DNA of 7,039 nucleotides from Acholeplasmataceae bacterium (GCA_003518475.1 DOYO01000146.1:10618-17656), one strand, 5' to 3'; positions 1-6,642 are shown, numbered from the stretch's first letter. The notes: generated by a model from the letters alone, not told the origin. Made by a program: numbers and translations.

Positions 1-939
1 TTCTCAAGCTTGCTAACGATGATTGACAATGTCGCGTTTGAACAAATCATCACCGATATCATTGCTGCAATCACAGAGTATTTGAATGCTACAGGCATCA
101 ACGATATCATTACTGAAATTTCTGAAAATGGTGCTTCCATTGAACGATTATTCGCATTCCTTGGTTCAGTTTTACTTATCTTAACCGGCATTGGCAGCAG
201 CATCCTCAATGCAATTGTCATTTTAGCGTTGACACCAGTGTTTATGTTCTACTTGATTAAAGAAAAAACACTCATTTTCGGCTCGTTGTCAAAAGTCGCG
301 CCTAAGAGTATCAGACATCATGTCGTTGAACTTGGTATCAGAAGCGATGTCGTCATAAAAAATTACTTCAAAGGTCAAGGTTTGATGATTTTGATTGTCA
401 CAATGATCTTCGTCTTTTCTTTAGGAACTCTTTCTTTATTTATCCCGAATTTTTCCTTTCAACATGCCATCATCTTCGGTATCATCATGGGTATGGTGAA
501 TATCATTCCCTATGTTGGAGCGTGGATTGGCATATCGGTACCGGTCATTTTCCTGCTCTCCTTGCACCTGCAAAGTCAGCAATTATCACCCCAAACCAAT
601 ATTTATCTAATCGCAATTATCGCTGTGCTTGCAATCAACATGATTGAACAGGCAATTGAAAGCAGCATTATTCAGCCGAATATTTTAGGTAAACAGGTTC
701 ATATTCACCCACTTGCTATTCTTTCAAGCTTTATCTTCTTCGGTGGAGTTTTCGGATTCTCTGGCTTTCTTTTAGCGGTTCCAATCGCTGGTACGATTAG
801 AGCTGCTTTACAGTACTACAATGAGCAAAGCGTTTTGTATGAAACTTCCGAGGCAGTTATCGTTGAACCGGAAATAACACCGGTTGAACCTCTAAAAAAA
901 TCCAGAAGTGCGAGATCAAAGAAAAAAGCTACTAAATAA
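1..939 (+). CDS. AI-2E family transporter (5' end outside window)
   Basis: Polytopic membrane protein of the AI-2E/PerM family (Pfam AI-2E_transport). The frame is open from base 1, so the first TTG at base 10 is not a convincing start; the gene begins upstream. About 312 codons are visible, against a usual 340-380, so only some N-terminal residues are missing. Family marks are an FYLIKEK stretch after a membrane helix (about 247-267), NIIPYVGAWIG (499-531), and the conserved region E..IIQPNILG followed by VHIHPL (658-717), then glycine-rich final helices. The C-terminus is a Pro/Glu-rich linker followed by a basic tail rich in Lys, Arg and Ser (about 895-936), probably cytoplasmic. The substrate is not predictable: members range from suspected autoinducer-2 exporters to Na+/H+ antiporters. 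No terminator is visible after it, so it probably shares a transcript with the next gene. Confidence 0.9.
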   Translation, partial: FSSLLTMIDNVAFEQIITDIIAAITEYLNATGINDIITEISENGASIERLFAFLGSVLLILTGIGSSILNAIVILALTPVFMFYLIKEKTLIFGSLSKVAPKSIRHHVVELGIRSDVVIKNYFKGQGLMILIVTMIFVFSLGTLSLFIPNFSFQHAIIFGIIMGMVNIIPYVGAWIGISVPVIFLLSLHLQSQQLSPQTNIYLIAIIAVLAINMIEQAIESSIIQPNILGKQVHIHPLAILSSFIFFGGVFGFSGFLLAVPIAGTIRAALQYYNEQSVLYETSEAVIVEPEITPVEPLKKSRSARSKKKATK

Positions 940-986
940 GCCAGGAAAATCCAAAAAAACAGTGACTGACAACATTAAGGATAAAC

Positions 987-1910
987 ATGACAACAAAACT
1001 GAAGAATTTGATGAACAATAAAATTTATTTTTCAATATTCTTAGCGATTCTTGCAGCGTTGCTCTATGGATTTTCAACGCCTATTTCAAAGTTGCTCTTG
1101 GTTGAACTCTCCCCGTTTCTGCTTGCTGCGCTTTTATATCTAGGTGCTGGTTTTGGAATGCTGATTGTCAATCTTGTGCAAGTGCTATCTAGAAGAAAAA
1201 AAGTAGAAGCCAAATTGACTAAAAAAGAACTACCTTTTGTATTAGGTATGATATTTCTAGACATACTTGCACCAGTCCTCTTGATGTTCGGACTTGGAAT
1301 GACAACTTCAGCCAATGCTTCATTGCTCAATAACTTTGAAATTGTTGCAACTTCCATGATTGCCCTTGTTATCTTCAAAGAAGTGATTGGTCGAAAGATG
1401 TGGATTGCAATTGGTCTAGTATTTATTGCGAGTGTATTATTATCCTTTGAGGATTTATCCGCTTTCTCCTTTTCACTGGGTTCACTCCTTGTATTAGGTG
1501 CCAGTATTTCCTGGGGACTTGAGAATAATTTTACGAGAAAACTGTCAATCAAGGATCCTCTGCTGATCGTTGTCATCAAAGGATTAGGCTCAGGAGTTGG
1601 TTCCTTATCGATCGCTTACTTCATGAATATGCTTGGCGGTAGTTTTCAATTCATCATTTATGCGTTGATTCTAGGATTCTTTGCATATGGCATGAGCATC
1701 TATTTTTACATCACAGCCCAAAGAACACTGGGAGCAGCGAGAACGTCAGCCTACTATGCTACAGCACCGTTCATCGGTGTGATTCTCTCCTGGGTATTTT
1801 TAGGAGAACAAATCACGTTGATCTTTGGAATTGCGCTGATTATCATGGTTATTGGAGCTTACTTGGCGTTTCATGAAAATAGAGATTCTCAAAAAAATAA
1901 ATCATTATAA
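987..1910 (+). CDS. EamA/DMT family transporter
   Basis: A 307-residue integral membrane protein with about ten predicted helices in two tandem EamA repeats, roughly residues 16-153 and 163-294, the normal length and plan of the drug/metabolite transporter superfamily. Typical marks are ALLYGFSTPISKLLL near the start of repeat 1, the LLNNFEIVATSMIALVIFKE region closing it, and the YYATAPFIGVILSWVFLGE region closing repeat 2. It probably moves a small metabolite across the cytoplasmic membrane; the substrate cannot be told from sequence. The ATG at 987 is chosen because AAGG (977-980) lies 6 bases upstream; the in-frame ATG at 1011 has a poorer site. It follows the AI-2E gene by 47 bases with no terminator or clear promoter between, which suggests one operon. 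A long antisense reading frame (1064-1579) inside it is a shadow. Confidence 0.88.
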   Translation: MTTKLKNLMNNKIYFSIFLAILAALLYGFSTPISKLLLVELSPFLLAALLYLGAGFGMLIVNLVQVLSRRKKVEAKLTKKELPFVLGMIFLDILAPVLLMFGLGMTTSANASLLNNFEIVATSMIALVIFKEVIGRKMWIAIGLVFIASVLLSFEDLSAFSFSLGSLLVLGASISWGLENNFTRKLSIKDPLLIVVIKGLGSGVGSLSIAYFMNMLGGSFQFIIYALILGFFAYGMSIYFYITAQRTLGAARTSAYYATAPFIGVILSWVFLGEQITLIFGIALIIMVIGAYLAFHENRDSQKNKSL

Positions 1911-1925
1911 AAAAATTTATTAGAT

Positions 1926-1953
1926 AGGGGAAAAAATACTCTCCTTTTTCTTT
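1926..1953 (+). terminator. Weak candidate terminator after the EamA gene
   Basis: AGGGG (1926-1930) can pair with CTCCT (1941-1945), including one G-U pair, around a 10-base A-rich loop, followed by TTTTCTTTATTT. The stem is short, so termination here would be modest. Its position just after the stop codon and before a separate promoter fits the end of the transporter operon. Confidence 0.35.
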
Positions 1954-2012
1954 ATTTGGAAATATAACAATTTACTTCATATTTAATTCATAAAATTTGA
2001 TTTCTTAATAAA

Positions 2013-2058
2013 AACGTAAGATACTAAAAAATAATAATTGGTATAATAAGAACGTAAG
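2013..2058 (+). repeat. Octamer direct repeat around the -10 element
   Basis: AACGTAAG occurs at 2013-2020 and again at 2051-2058, 38 bases apart start to start, one copy over the -35 area and one at the expected transcription start. The spacing and location would suit a regulator binding site, but two copies of an 8-mer in AT-rich DNA can arise by chance. Confidence 0.35.
2039..2047 (+). promoter_or_regulatory. Extended -10 promoter of the GGDEF/HD-GYP gene
   Basis: TGGTATAAT is a perfect TATAAT (2042-2047) with an upstream TG, an extended -10 element. No good -35 lies 17 bases upstream (AGATAC at 2019-2024), which the extended -10 can offset. A weaker possible promoter, TTGATT (1997-2002) with GATACT (2020-2025) at 17-base spacing, lies just upstream. 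Transcription would start near 2054, leaving a leader of about 33 bases. Confidence 0.65.
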
Positions 2059-2086
2059 TCATGATTTATGAAAAGGATGGAAGACA

Positions 2087-4078
2087 ATGTGGTTTTTTAA
2101 TGGCGCACAAACCTTCACAGATTTGGCACAAAATGCAATCCTCCTTTTTGCATTGGTTTTTGTTTATGCAACAACTAATTTTAATGCTAAAACAAATATT
2201 TACCGTAAAATTCTGCTAGGTATGCTCATTGGTGGATTTACGGTTTTAATTATGCTGAATCCATGGAAAATTGAAGAGGGACTCTTCTTTGATACAAGAA
2301 GTGTTCTCCTCAGTGTAAGCGGAGTCTTCTATGGTGGTATTCCTACCCTTATAGCTGGTGTGATCGCAGCTATATATCGGATTTGGGTTGGAGGTTCTGG
2401 AGTTTATGCAGGTGTATTAACCATTGTTGTTACCGTCACCTTGGGTTTAACTTGGAAATACATTAGGGGATATCTACCCAGAATGAGCAAGTATCTTGAA
2501 TTTTATCTTTTAGGATTAGGTGCGCATATATTAACCTGGTTATGTTTCTTTGCCATCCCATGGCCGAGAGCTTTTGAAGTTTTGCAAAAAACAGCTGTTC
2601 CTTATTTATTGGTGTTCCCGTTTATCACGATGATTCTCGCTCTTGCTCTTGATAATCAGAAATCACGATTAGAAACAGAATTAAGTTTGCAAAAACAAAG
2701 GATTTTACTACAAGCTTCCATCGATTCCAATACGACTATGGAAATATTCGCTGTGGATAAAGAATATAGGTATTTGACATTTAATTCATTCCATCAACAA
2801 AACATGAAATTATTCTATAAAGCAGATATTCATGAAGGCCAGAATTATCTGGATTATATCGAGAACTATAAAATGCGTGATCGAATCAAGACTCTCTTAG
2901 ATCAAGCATTATCAGGGAAAACTGTAAAGAGGACATTGGAAATTGAAGTTGTCAAAGAGAAATATCTTGATGAAAGCTATACGCCGATCAAAAATAGCGA
3001 TGATGAAATTACCGGAGTAACTATTTTTTCCCAAGATGTGACAGAAAGAACGAAGCACGAACAATCGATAATGTATTTAAGTTACAGAGATCCACTCACG
3101 AACCTTCACAATAGAAGGTATTATTCAGAAGAACTGGATCGACTTGATACCATCAAATACATGCCTTTATCTATCATTATCGCTGATATCAACGGCTTAA
3201 AGATAACCAATGATGCATTTGGTCATGAAATAGGTGATCAATTGCTGATTACAGTTGCAACCAATCTGGTCGAAGTGTTTACCAAAGAAAATCGAATCGC
3301 ACGCATAGGCGGAGATGAATTCACTATTTTCTTACCAAACACCAGTAAAGAACGCGCGCTTCAATATATGGAAACTGCAAAGAAACGCATTGAAAACAAT
3401 ACCATCAGAGGAATGGGAATTTCTGTTTCCTTTGGGGTCGCTACCAAACTTTCAACTGAACCGATACAAGAAGTCATTAAGATGGCTGAAGATGATATGT
3501 ATACCCACAAACTGTTTGAAATTGCATCACATAGAAATGAAACTATAAAAACGATCGTTTCTACACTTCATGAAAAGAATCCTCGTGAAGAGGCACATTC
3601 TAAACGTGTATCTGAAATATGTATTTCCATTGGAACTAAGCTTGGCATGAAAAGCGATGAAATCGCACTCCTCAAGGCAATCAGCAATCTGCATGACATT
3701 GGAAAGATTGCTATTGATGATTCCATATTGAACAAAAAAGGTCCGTTGGATGAGAAGGAATGGGAACAGATCAAGAAACATCCTGAAATCGGCTATAGAA
3801 TTTTGTCCTCCTCACCTGAATATGCAGATATCGCTCAAGATATTCTATCTCATCATGAGCGTTACGATGGAAAGGGTTACCCAAGAGGATTGAGCGGTGG
3901 GGATATCCCAATCAGAGCCAGAATTATCACGATTGCCGATTCCTATGATGCAATGATTTCCGAAAGACCATATCGCAGACCGCTGACCCATCAAGAAGCG
4001 CTTGAAGAGATCAGAAAAAATGCAGGAACTCAATTCGATCCAGCTTTAGCAGAATTATTCATTAAACTCTATACATAA
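2087..4078 (+). CDS. Membrane GGDEF and HD-GYP cyclic-di-GMP protein with 5TMR-LYT and PAS-like sensor
   Basis: A 663-residue protein predicted to make and degrade cyclic di-GMP. Residues 1-190 hold about six membrane helices resembling the 5TMR-LYT sensor region (conserved NPW and DTRSV around 58-73). Residues 205-322 resemble a PAS domain ending in DVTER. The GGDEF domain (about 329-480) has DPLTNLHNRR, metal and substrate residues D367, N375 and D384, and an intact GGDEF at 408-412. The RxxD inhibitory site expected just upstream is absent (TKEN instead). The HD-GYP domain (about 485-663) has H504, HD at 536-537, K540, H565, H589-H590, DGKGYP (594-599) and D618. Arg500 sits where some family members have the glutamate for a third metal. 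The start has GGATGG six bases upstream. It has its own promoter and terminator. Net activity cannot be predicted; the ligand of the sensor part is unknown. Confidence 0.93.
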   Translation: MWFFNGAQTFTDLAQNAILLFALVFVYATTNFNAKTNIYRKILLGMLIGGFTVLIMLNPWKIEEGLFFDTRSVLLSVSGVFYGGIPTLIAGVIAAIYRIWVGGSGVYAGVLTIVVTVTLGLTWKYIRGYLPRMSKYLEFYLLGLGAHILTWLCFFAIPWPRAFEVLQKTAVPYLLVFPFITMILALALDNQKSRLETELSLQKQRILLQASIDSNTTMEIFAVDKEYRYLTFNSFHQQNMKLFYKADIHEGQNYLDYIENYKMRDRIKTLLDQALSGKTVKRTLEIEVVKEKYLDESYTPIKNSDDEITGVTIFSQDVTERTKHEQSIMYLSYRDPLTNLHNRRYYSEELDRLDTIKYMPLSIIIADINGLKITNDAFGHEIGDQLLITVATNLVEVFTKENRIARIGGDEFTIFLPNTSKERALQYMETAKKRIENNTIRGMGISVSFGVATKLSTEPIQEVIKMAEDDMYTHKLFEIASHRNETIKTIVSTLHEKNPREEAHSKRVSEICISIGTKLGMKSDEIALLKAISNLHDIGKIAIDDSILNKKGPLDEKEWEQIKKHPEIGYRILSSSPEYADIAQDILSHHERYDGKGYPRGLSGGDIPIRARIITIADSYDAMISERPYRRPLTHQEALEEIRKNAGTQFDPALAELFIKLYT

Positions 4079-4107
4079 AAAATGCACTTCACCCGAAGTG
4101 CATTTTT
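4078..4107. terminator. Bidirectional intrinsic terminator between convergent genes
   Basis: A perfect 13-bp inverted repeat, AAAAATGCACTTC (4078-4090) and GAAGTGCATTTTT (4095-4107), with an ACCC loop. A-rich left and T-rich right arms give a U-tract on either strand. It begins at the stop codon of the GGDEF/HD-GYP gene and lies 27 bases past the stop of the - strand membrane gene, so it can end both transcripts. Confidence 0.92.
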
Positions 4108-4134
4108 CATAACATCTATCTGTTCAATCCCAGT

Positions 4135-4608
4135 TTATACAGTCGTTGGATTTTCAGTCTTCACATACTTATCAATCAAAGTATTCACCATATTTTCTTT
4201 AATATAAGTGAACCATATCAGACCCAAAAGGATAAATTCTAATAGAAAACCGACTCCGAGTTTTCCTCCAGTATCACCAATCTGCACAACAAAAACACCC
4301 CAGAATAAAATCATTGATGAAATGATAGCTTGTAATAAGAATAATGATTTTGCGTTCTTTTCTGATGAAGCCAGAACTGTATATGTATAAAGCAAAAGCA
4401 TCACAAAGTACACTAAAACAACCATGGTACGCAGGTTAACAAACATAAAAGCAAGAGATACATGACCATTGATAATTGTTTCTCCAACAAGAAATGGCAA
4501 AAACATTCCAATCCAAAATAAGAATGCAAGCCCTAAATGAACAATAACAAGAACGAATCTTTTTTTGTTCTTAAACAGGTTTTCAAAGGACGCTTTAAGA
4601 TTATTCAT
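4135..4608 (-). CDS. Four-helix membrane protein of unknown function
   Basis: I do not recognise a family. The 157-residue product has a basic amphipathic N-terminus (about 1-17), four likely membrane helices (about 18-41, 58-79, 88-110, 115-135) and a short polar tail, with no visible catalytic motif. The reading frame also has an ATG at 4674 that would add 22 residues, but those are polar, Asn/Lys/Thr-rich and lie on top of a good promoter (-35 at 4669-4674, -10 at 4646-4651). RNA from that promoter would start near 4639 and could only use the ATG at 4608, which has GAGG 9 bases upstream. The 4674 start has AGAGG only 3 bases away, an awkward spacing. I therefore prefer 4608. It converges on the signalling gene, with a shared terminator, and is divergent from pyk. 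Confidence 0.75.
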   Translation of the reverse strand: MNNLKASFENLFKNKKRFVLVIVHLGLAFLFWIGMFLPFLVGETIINGHVSLAFMFVNLRTMVVLVYFVMLLLYTYTVLASSEKNAKSLFLLQAIISSMILFWGVFVVQIGDTGGKLGVGFLLEFILLGLIWFTYIKENMVNTLIDKYVKTENPTTV

Positions 4609-4617
4609 TGAACCAAA

Positions 4618-4621
4618 CCTC
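4618..4621 (-). promoter_or_regulatory. Ribosome binding site that supports the 4608 start
   Basis: GAGG on the - strand lies 9 bases before the ATG at 4606-4608. It is inside the leader predicted from the promoter at 4646-4674 and is better spaced than the AGAGG before the alternative ATG at 4674. Confidence 0.5.
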
Positions 4622-4645
4622 GTTTCAGTATTATTTTTTAGTTTT

Positions 4646-4674
4646 ATTGTAGCATATTGGTTTTTATTAGTCAT
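4646..4674 (-). promoter_or_regulatory. Promoter of the - strand membrane gene
   Basis: Read on the - strand, ATGACT (4669-4674) and TGCTACAAT (extended -10; hexamer at 4646-4651) are separated by exactly 17 bases. The -35 matches TTGACA at four of six places, the -10 matches TATAAT at five of six and carries the TG extension. The predicted start near 4639 gives a leader of about 31 bases to the ATG at 4608. Confidence 0.6.
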
Positions 4675-4703
4675 AATCCTCTTTAATTTTTATAAAGAAC
4701 ATA

Positions 4704-4717
4704 TGTAATCGTTTTAC
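4704..4717. promoter_or_regulatory. cre-like site upstream of pyk
   Basis: TGTAATCGTTTTAC agrees with the CcpA operator consensus TGWNANCGNTNWCA at eight of its ten specified bases, failing only in the last CA. It contains a GTAA/TTAC inverted repeat around the central TCGTT. Its centre is about 57 bases before the predicted pyk start, upstream of the -35, a placement suited to activation rather than blocking. Whether the organism has CcpA is not shown here. Confidence 0.3.
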
Positions 4718-4732
4718 TCGACTTCCAGAATA

Positions 4733-4761
4733 TAGAAATATGAAAAGAAATAAGGTATAAT
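4733..4761 (+). promoter_or_regulatory. Promoter of pyk
   Basis: TAGAAA (4733-4738, four of six to TTGACA) and a perfect TATAAT (4756-4761) are 17 bases apart. Transcription would start near 4768, leaving a leader of about 21 bases that consists mostly of the AGGAGG ribosome binding site (4778-4783), five bases before the ATG. Confidence 0.75.
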
Positions 4762-4788
4762 GAACTTGATAGTCATTAGGAGGAACAT

Positions 4789-6207
4789 ATGAAAAGAAAA
4801 ACCAAAATTATATGCACAGTTGGACCAGCTATAGACAACGAGGAAATGATTGAAAAGATGATTGATGCCGGAATGAATGTCGCCAGACTCAATTATTCTC
4901 ATGCCGATCATGAAGAGCATGGTAGAAGAATTGAAATGATTCGCAGAGTCGCTAAAAAGCTAAATCGGTTTATTGGAATCATGGCAGATACCAAAGGACC
5001 TGAAATTAGAACCGGGAAGTTCGAAAATGACATCGCAACTTTCAAAAAGGGTGATATTGTCAAGGTTCACAAAGAACCTCTTTTAGGGAATAGGGAAAGA
5101 TTCCACATTGATTGCAAAGAACTTTATGATGACATCAAAGTTGGAGATTATTTCTTGATTGATGATGGCAAGATGAGATTGAACGTCATAGAATACACTC
5201 CTGACATATTGACATGCCAGGTTATGAATTCCGGCAGCATCAAGACTAAAAAAGGCGTCAACGTACCAAACGTCAAACTTTCTATGCCATTCGTTTCTGC
5301 AAAAGACTTAGATGATATTATCTGGTCTGCTGAAATGGGTGTTGATATGATTGCTCTCTCCTTCGTGAGAAGAAAAGAGGATGTTCTTGAAATCAGAGAA
5401 ATACTTAAAAAAGCAGGAAAACCAAAAATTGAATTGATTGCTAAAATAGAAAATCAAGAAGGTGTCGATAATCTTGACTCCATCTTAGACGTCGTTGATG
5501 GTGTGATGGTTGCACGCGGAGACCTAGGTGTTGAAGTTTCAACCTCTCTAGTTCCGATTTACCAAAAAAAGATTATTCAGATGGCGAATTCAAAAGGCAA
5601 GCCAGTCATCACTGCGACACACATGTTGGAATCGATGATGTATTCTCCAAGACCAACAAGAGCGGAAGCATCAGACGTCGCCAATGCGATTCTGGATGGT
5701 TCCGATGCAATCATGCTATCTGGAGAATCTGCAGCAGGCGAATACCCTGTTGAAGCAGTACTCGTTATGGATACCATTGCTAAAGCCATTGAAGAAACCA
5801 TTCCTTATGATGAAAGACTCACAAAAGCGATTAAAACCAGTTCACAAACCATCAATGATGCAATCGGCATTGCAGTTTCTCAAACAGCATTGGCACTTCC
5901 TAAAGCAGAAGTTATCGTTGCTTTTACAGAAACAGGCGGAACTGCGAAAAGATTGTGCAAATTTAGACCATCCGTACCTATCATCGCTGTGACAGACAGC
6001 TTGGATACATGTCATCGTCTGACATATTATTGGGGTGTGTTTGCAGCGTATAGAAATAATGTCACAGACTATTCGGTTTATGATAAGGTTGCTATTGAAG
6101 TTGCAAAGGATTTTGGCTTCCTGAGTGGAACAACCTTGATTATCACATCTGGTTGGGCTCAAAAGCATGGTTCAACCAATACAATGAGAATTATTGATAT
6201 TCCTTAA
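4789..6207 (+). CDS. pyk: Pyruvate kinase
   Basis: Converts phosphoenolpyruvate and ADP to pyruvate and ATP, the last step of glycolysis, in the cytoplasm. The 472-residue length and order fit the classical enzyme: TIM barrel with an inserted B domain (about 70-168) and a C-terminal domain (about 350-472). Active-site residues are present: R33, N35, S37, H38, D67, K69, K219, E221 and D245 in ARGDLG, and T277. Glu72 in the GPEIRTG motif is the residue that marks potassium-dependent enzymes. The signature ELIAKIENQEG is intact. Small departures are NYSHA (usually NFSHG) at 35-39 and ATHML (usually ATQML) at 276-280. There is no extra PEP-utiliser-like C-terminal domain. Usually a homotetramer; the allosteric effector cannot be told. 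It has its own promoter, a near-perfect ribosome binding site and a strong terminator, so it is probably expressed strongly as a single gene. Confidence 0.98.
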   Translation: MKRKTKIICTVGPAIDNEEMIEKMIDAGMNVARLNYSHADHEEHGRRIEMIRRVAKKLNRFIGIMADTKGPEIRTGKFENDIATFKKGDIVKVHKEPLLGNRERFHIDCKELYDDIKVGDYFLIDDGKMRLNVIEYTPDILTCQVMNSGSIKTKKGVNVPNVKLSMPFVSAKDLDDIIWSAEMGVDMIALSFVRRKEDVLEIREILKKAGKPKIELIAKIENQEGVDNLDSILDVVDGVMVARGDLGVEVSTSLVPIYQKKIIQMANSKGKPVITATHMLESMMYSPRPTRAEASDVANAILDGSDAIMLSGESAAGEYPVEAVLVMDTIAKAIEETIPYDERLTKAIKTSSQTINDAIGIAVSQTALALPKAEVIVAFTETGGTAKRLCKFRPSVPIIAVTDSLDTCHRLTYYWGVFAAYRNNVTDYSVYDKVAIEVAKDFGFLSGTTLIITSGWAQKHGSTNTMRIIDIP

Positions 6208-6215
6208 TAAAAACT

Positions 6216-6243
6216 GTCTCGCATTTTTGCGAGACTTTTCTTT
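6216..6243 (+). terminator. Intrinsic terminator after pyk
   Basis: GTCTCGCA (6216-6223) pairs perfectly with TGCGAGAC (6228-6235) around a TTTT loop, followed by TTTTCTTT. It begins nine bases past the pyk stop codon. The next gene's ribosome binding site starts only a few bases further on. Confidence 0.9.
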
Positions 6244-6258
6244 AAACGGAGGCAAAAT

Positions 6259-6618
6259 ATGTCAAAAAGAAGGAAATTATTATTATTCAATACCATCTTG
6301 CTAACTTTGTATCTTCTCTTATCAGTTCCTTATTATCTAACAGAAACCAGTACGCTTGAAGGATTTGCTGTTGCAGCTGCGCTTTATTTAGCTTTGGTCT
6401 TTATTCACGAAGTTGCGGTTTTTTTCGCTGTTTGCACACAGTGGCTTGGATACTTATCCAGATACCGCACTTGGATTGTCATATCGTCTATTCTTTTGTT
6501 CCTTGGAGGAATCGCATTTCCAATTGCGTATATTGTGATCCTTCCAATTATCTTAATGAATCTCATCTCACGGGAAAAGAAGAAAATTGAAGAAATAAAA
6601 GTAGAAGAACTGGACTAA
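6259..6618 (+). CDS. Small membrane protein of unknown function
   Basis: I do not recognise a family. The 119-residue product starts with a basic stretch (MSKRRK), then three or four membrane helices (about 7-27, 34-60, and one or two within 71-104), and ends in a charged Lys/Glu tail (104-119) that is probably cytoplasmic. A histidine and glutamate (H50, E51) lie within the second helix, which is unusual but not diagnostic. The start is well supported: GGAGG (6248-6252) is six bases upstream. The gene sits 51 bases after pyk with the pyk terminator between and no room for a normal promoter downstream of that terminator, so it is either read through from pyk or transcribed from a promoter inside the end of pyk. 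Confidence 0.78.
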   Translation: MSKRRKLLLFNTILLTLYLLLSVPYYLTETSTLEGFAVAAALYLALVFIHEVAVFFAVCTQWLGYLSRYRTWIVISSILLFLGGIAFPIAYIVILPIILMNLISREKKKIEEIKVEELD

Positions 6619-6642
6619 ATCAGTAATTATCGATGATCAATA

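Noticed and set aside
10..12. TTG as start codon of the AI-2E gene
   Set aside because: The frame is open to base 1, no ribosome binding site can be seen, and the visible protein is shorter than the family, so the real start is upstream of the window.
1064..1579. 171-codon reading frame on the - strand
   Set aside because: It lies wholly antisense to the well-supported EamA transporter gene, its product is a low-complexity Ser/Thr/Ile-rich sequence without recognisable domains, and it has no convincing ribosome binding site.
1911..2086. Possible riboswitch or small RNA before the cyclic-di-GMP gene
   Set aside because: The AT-rich spacer has only a weak hairpin, promoter elements and the octamer repeat; I find no cyclic-di-GMP riboswitch-like core, and the predicted leader is only about 33 bases.
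3315..4033. Several short frames on both strands within the GGDEF/HD-GYP gene
   Set aside because: All overlap intact conserved GGDEF or HD-GYP coding sequence and show no domain or start signal of their own.
5684..5992. 102-codon + strand frame inside pyk
   Set aside because: It overlaps the core of pyruvate kinase in another frame and its Lys/Gln/Leu-rich product is what a shifted reading of this codon usage gives.
5842..6168. 108-codon - strand frame inside pyk
   Set aside because: Antisense shadow of the pyruvate kinase C-terminal domain; Cys/Ser/Ile-rich and without a promoter or ribosome binding site.
6625..6636. Imperfect palindrome ATTATCGATGAT after the small membrane gene
   Set aside because: Only a 12-base near-palindrome built on ATCGAT, not placed at a promoter and not repeated elsewhere in the window.
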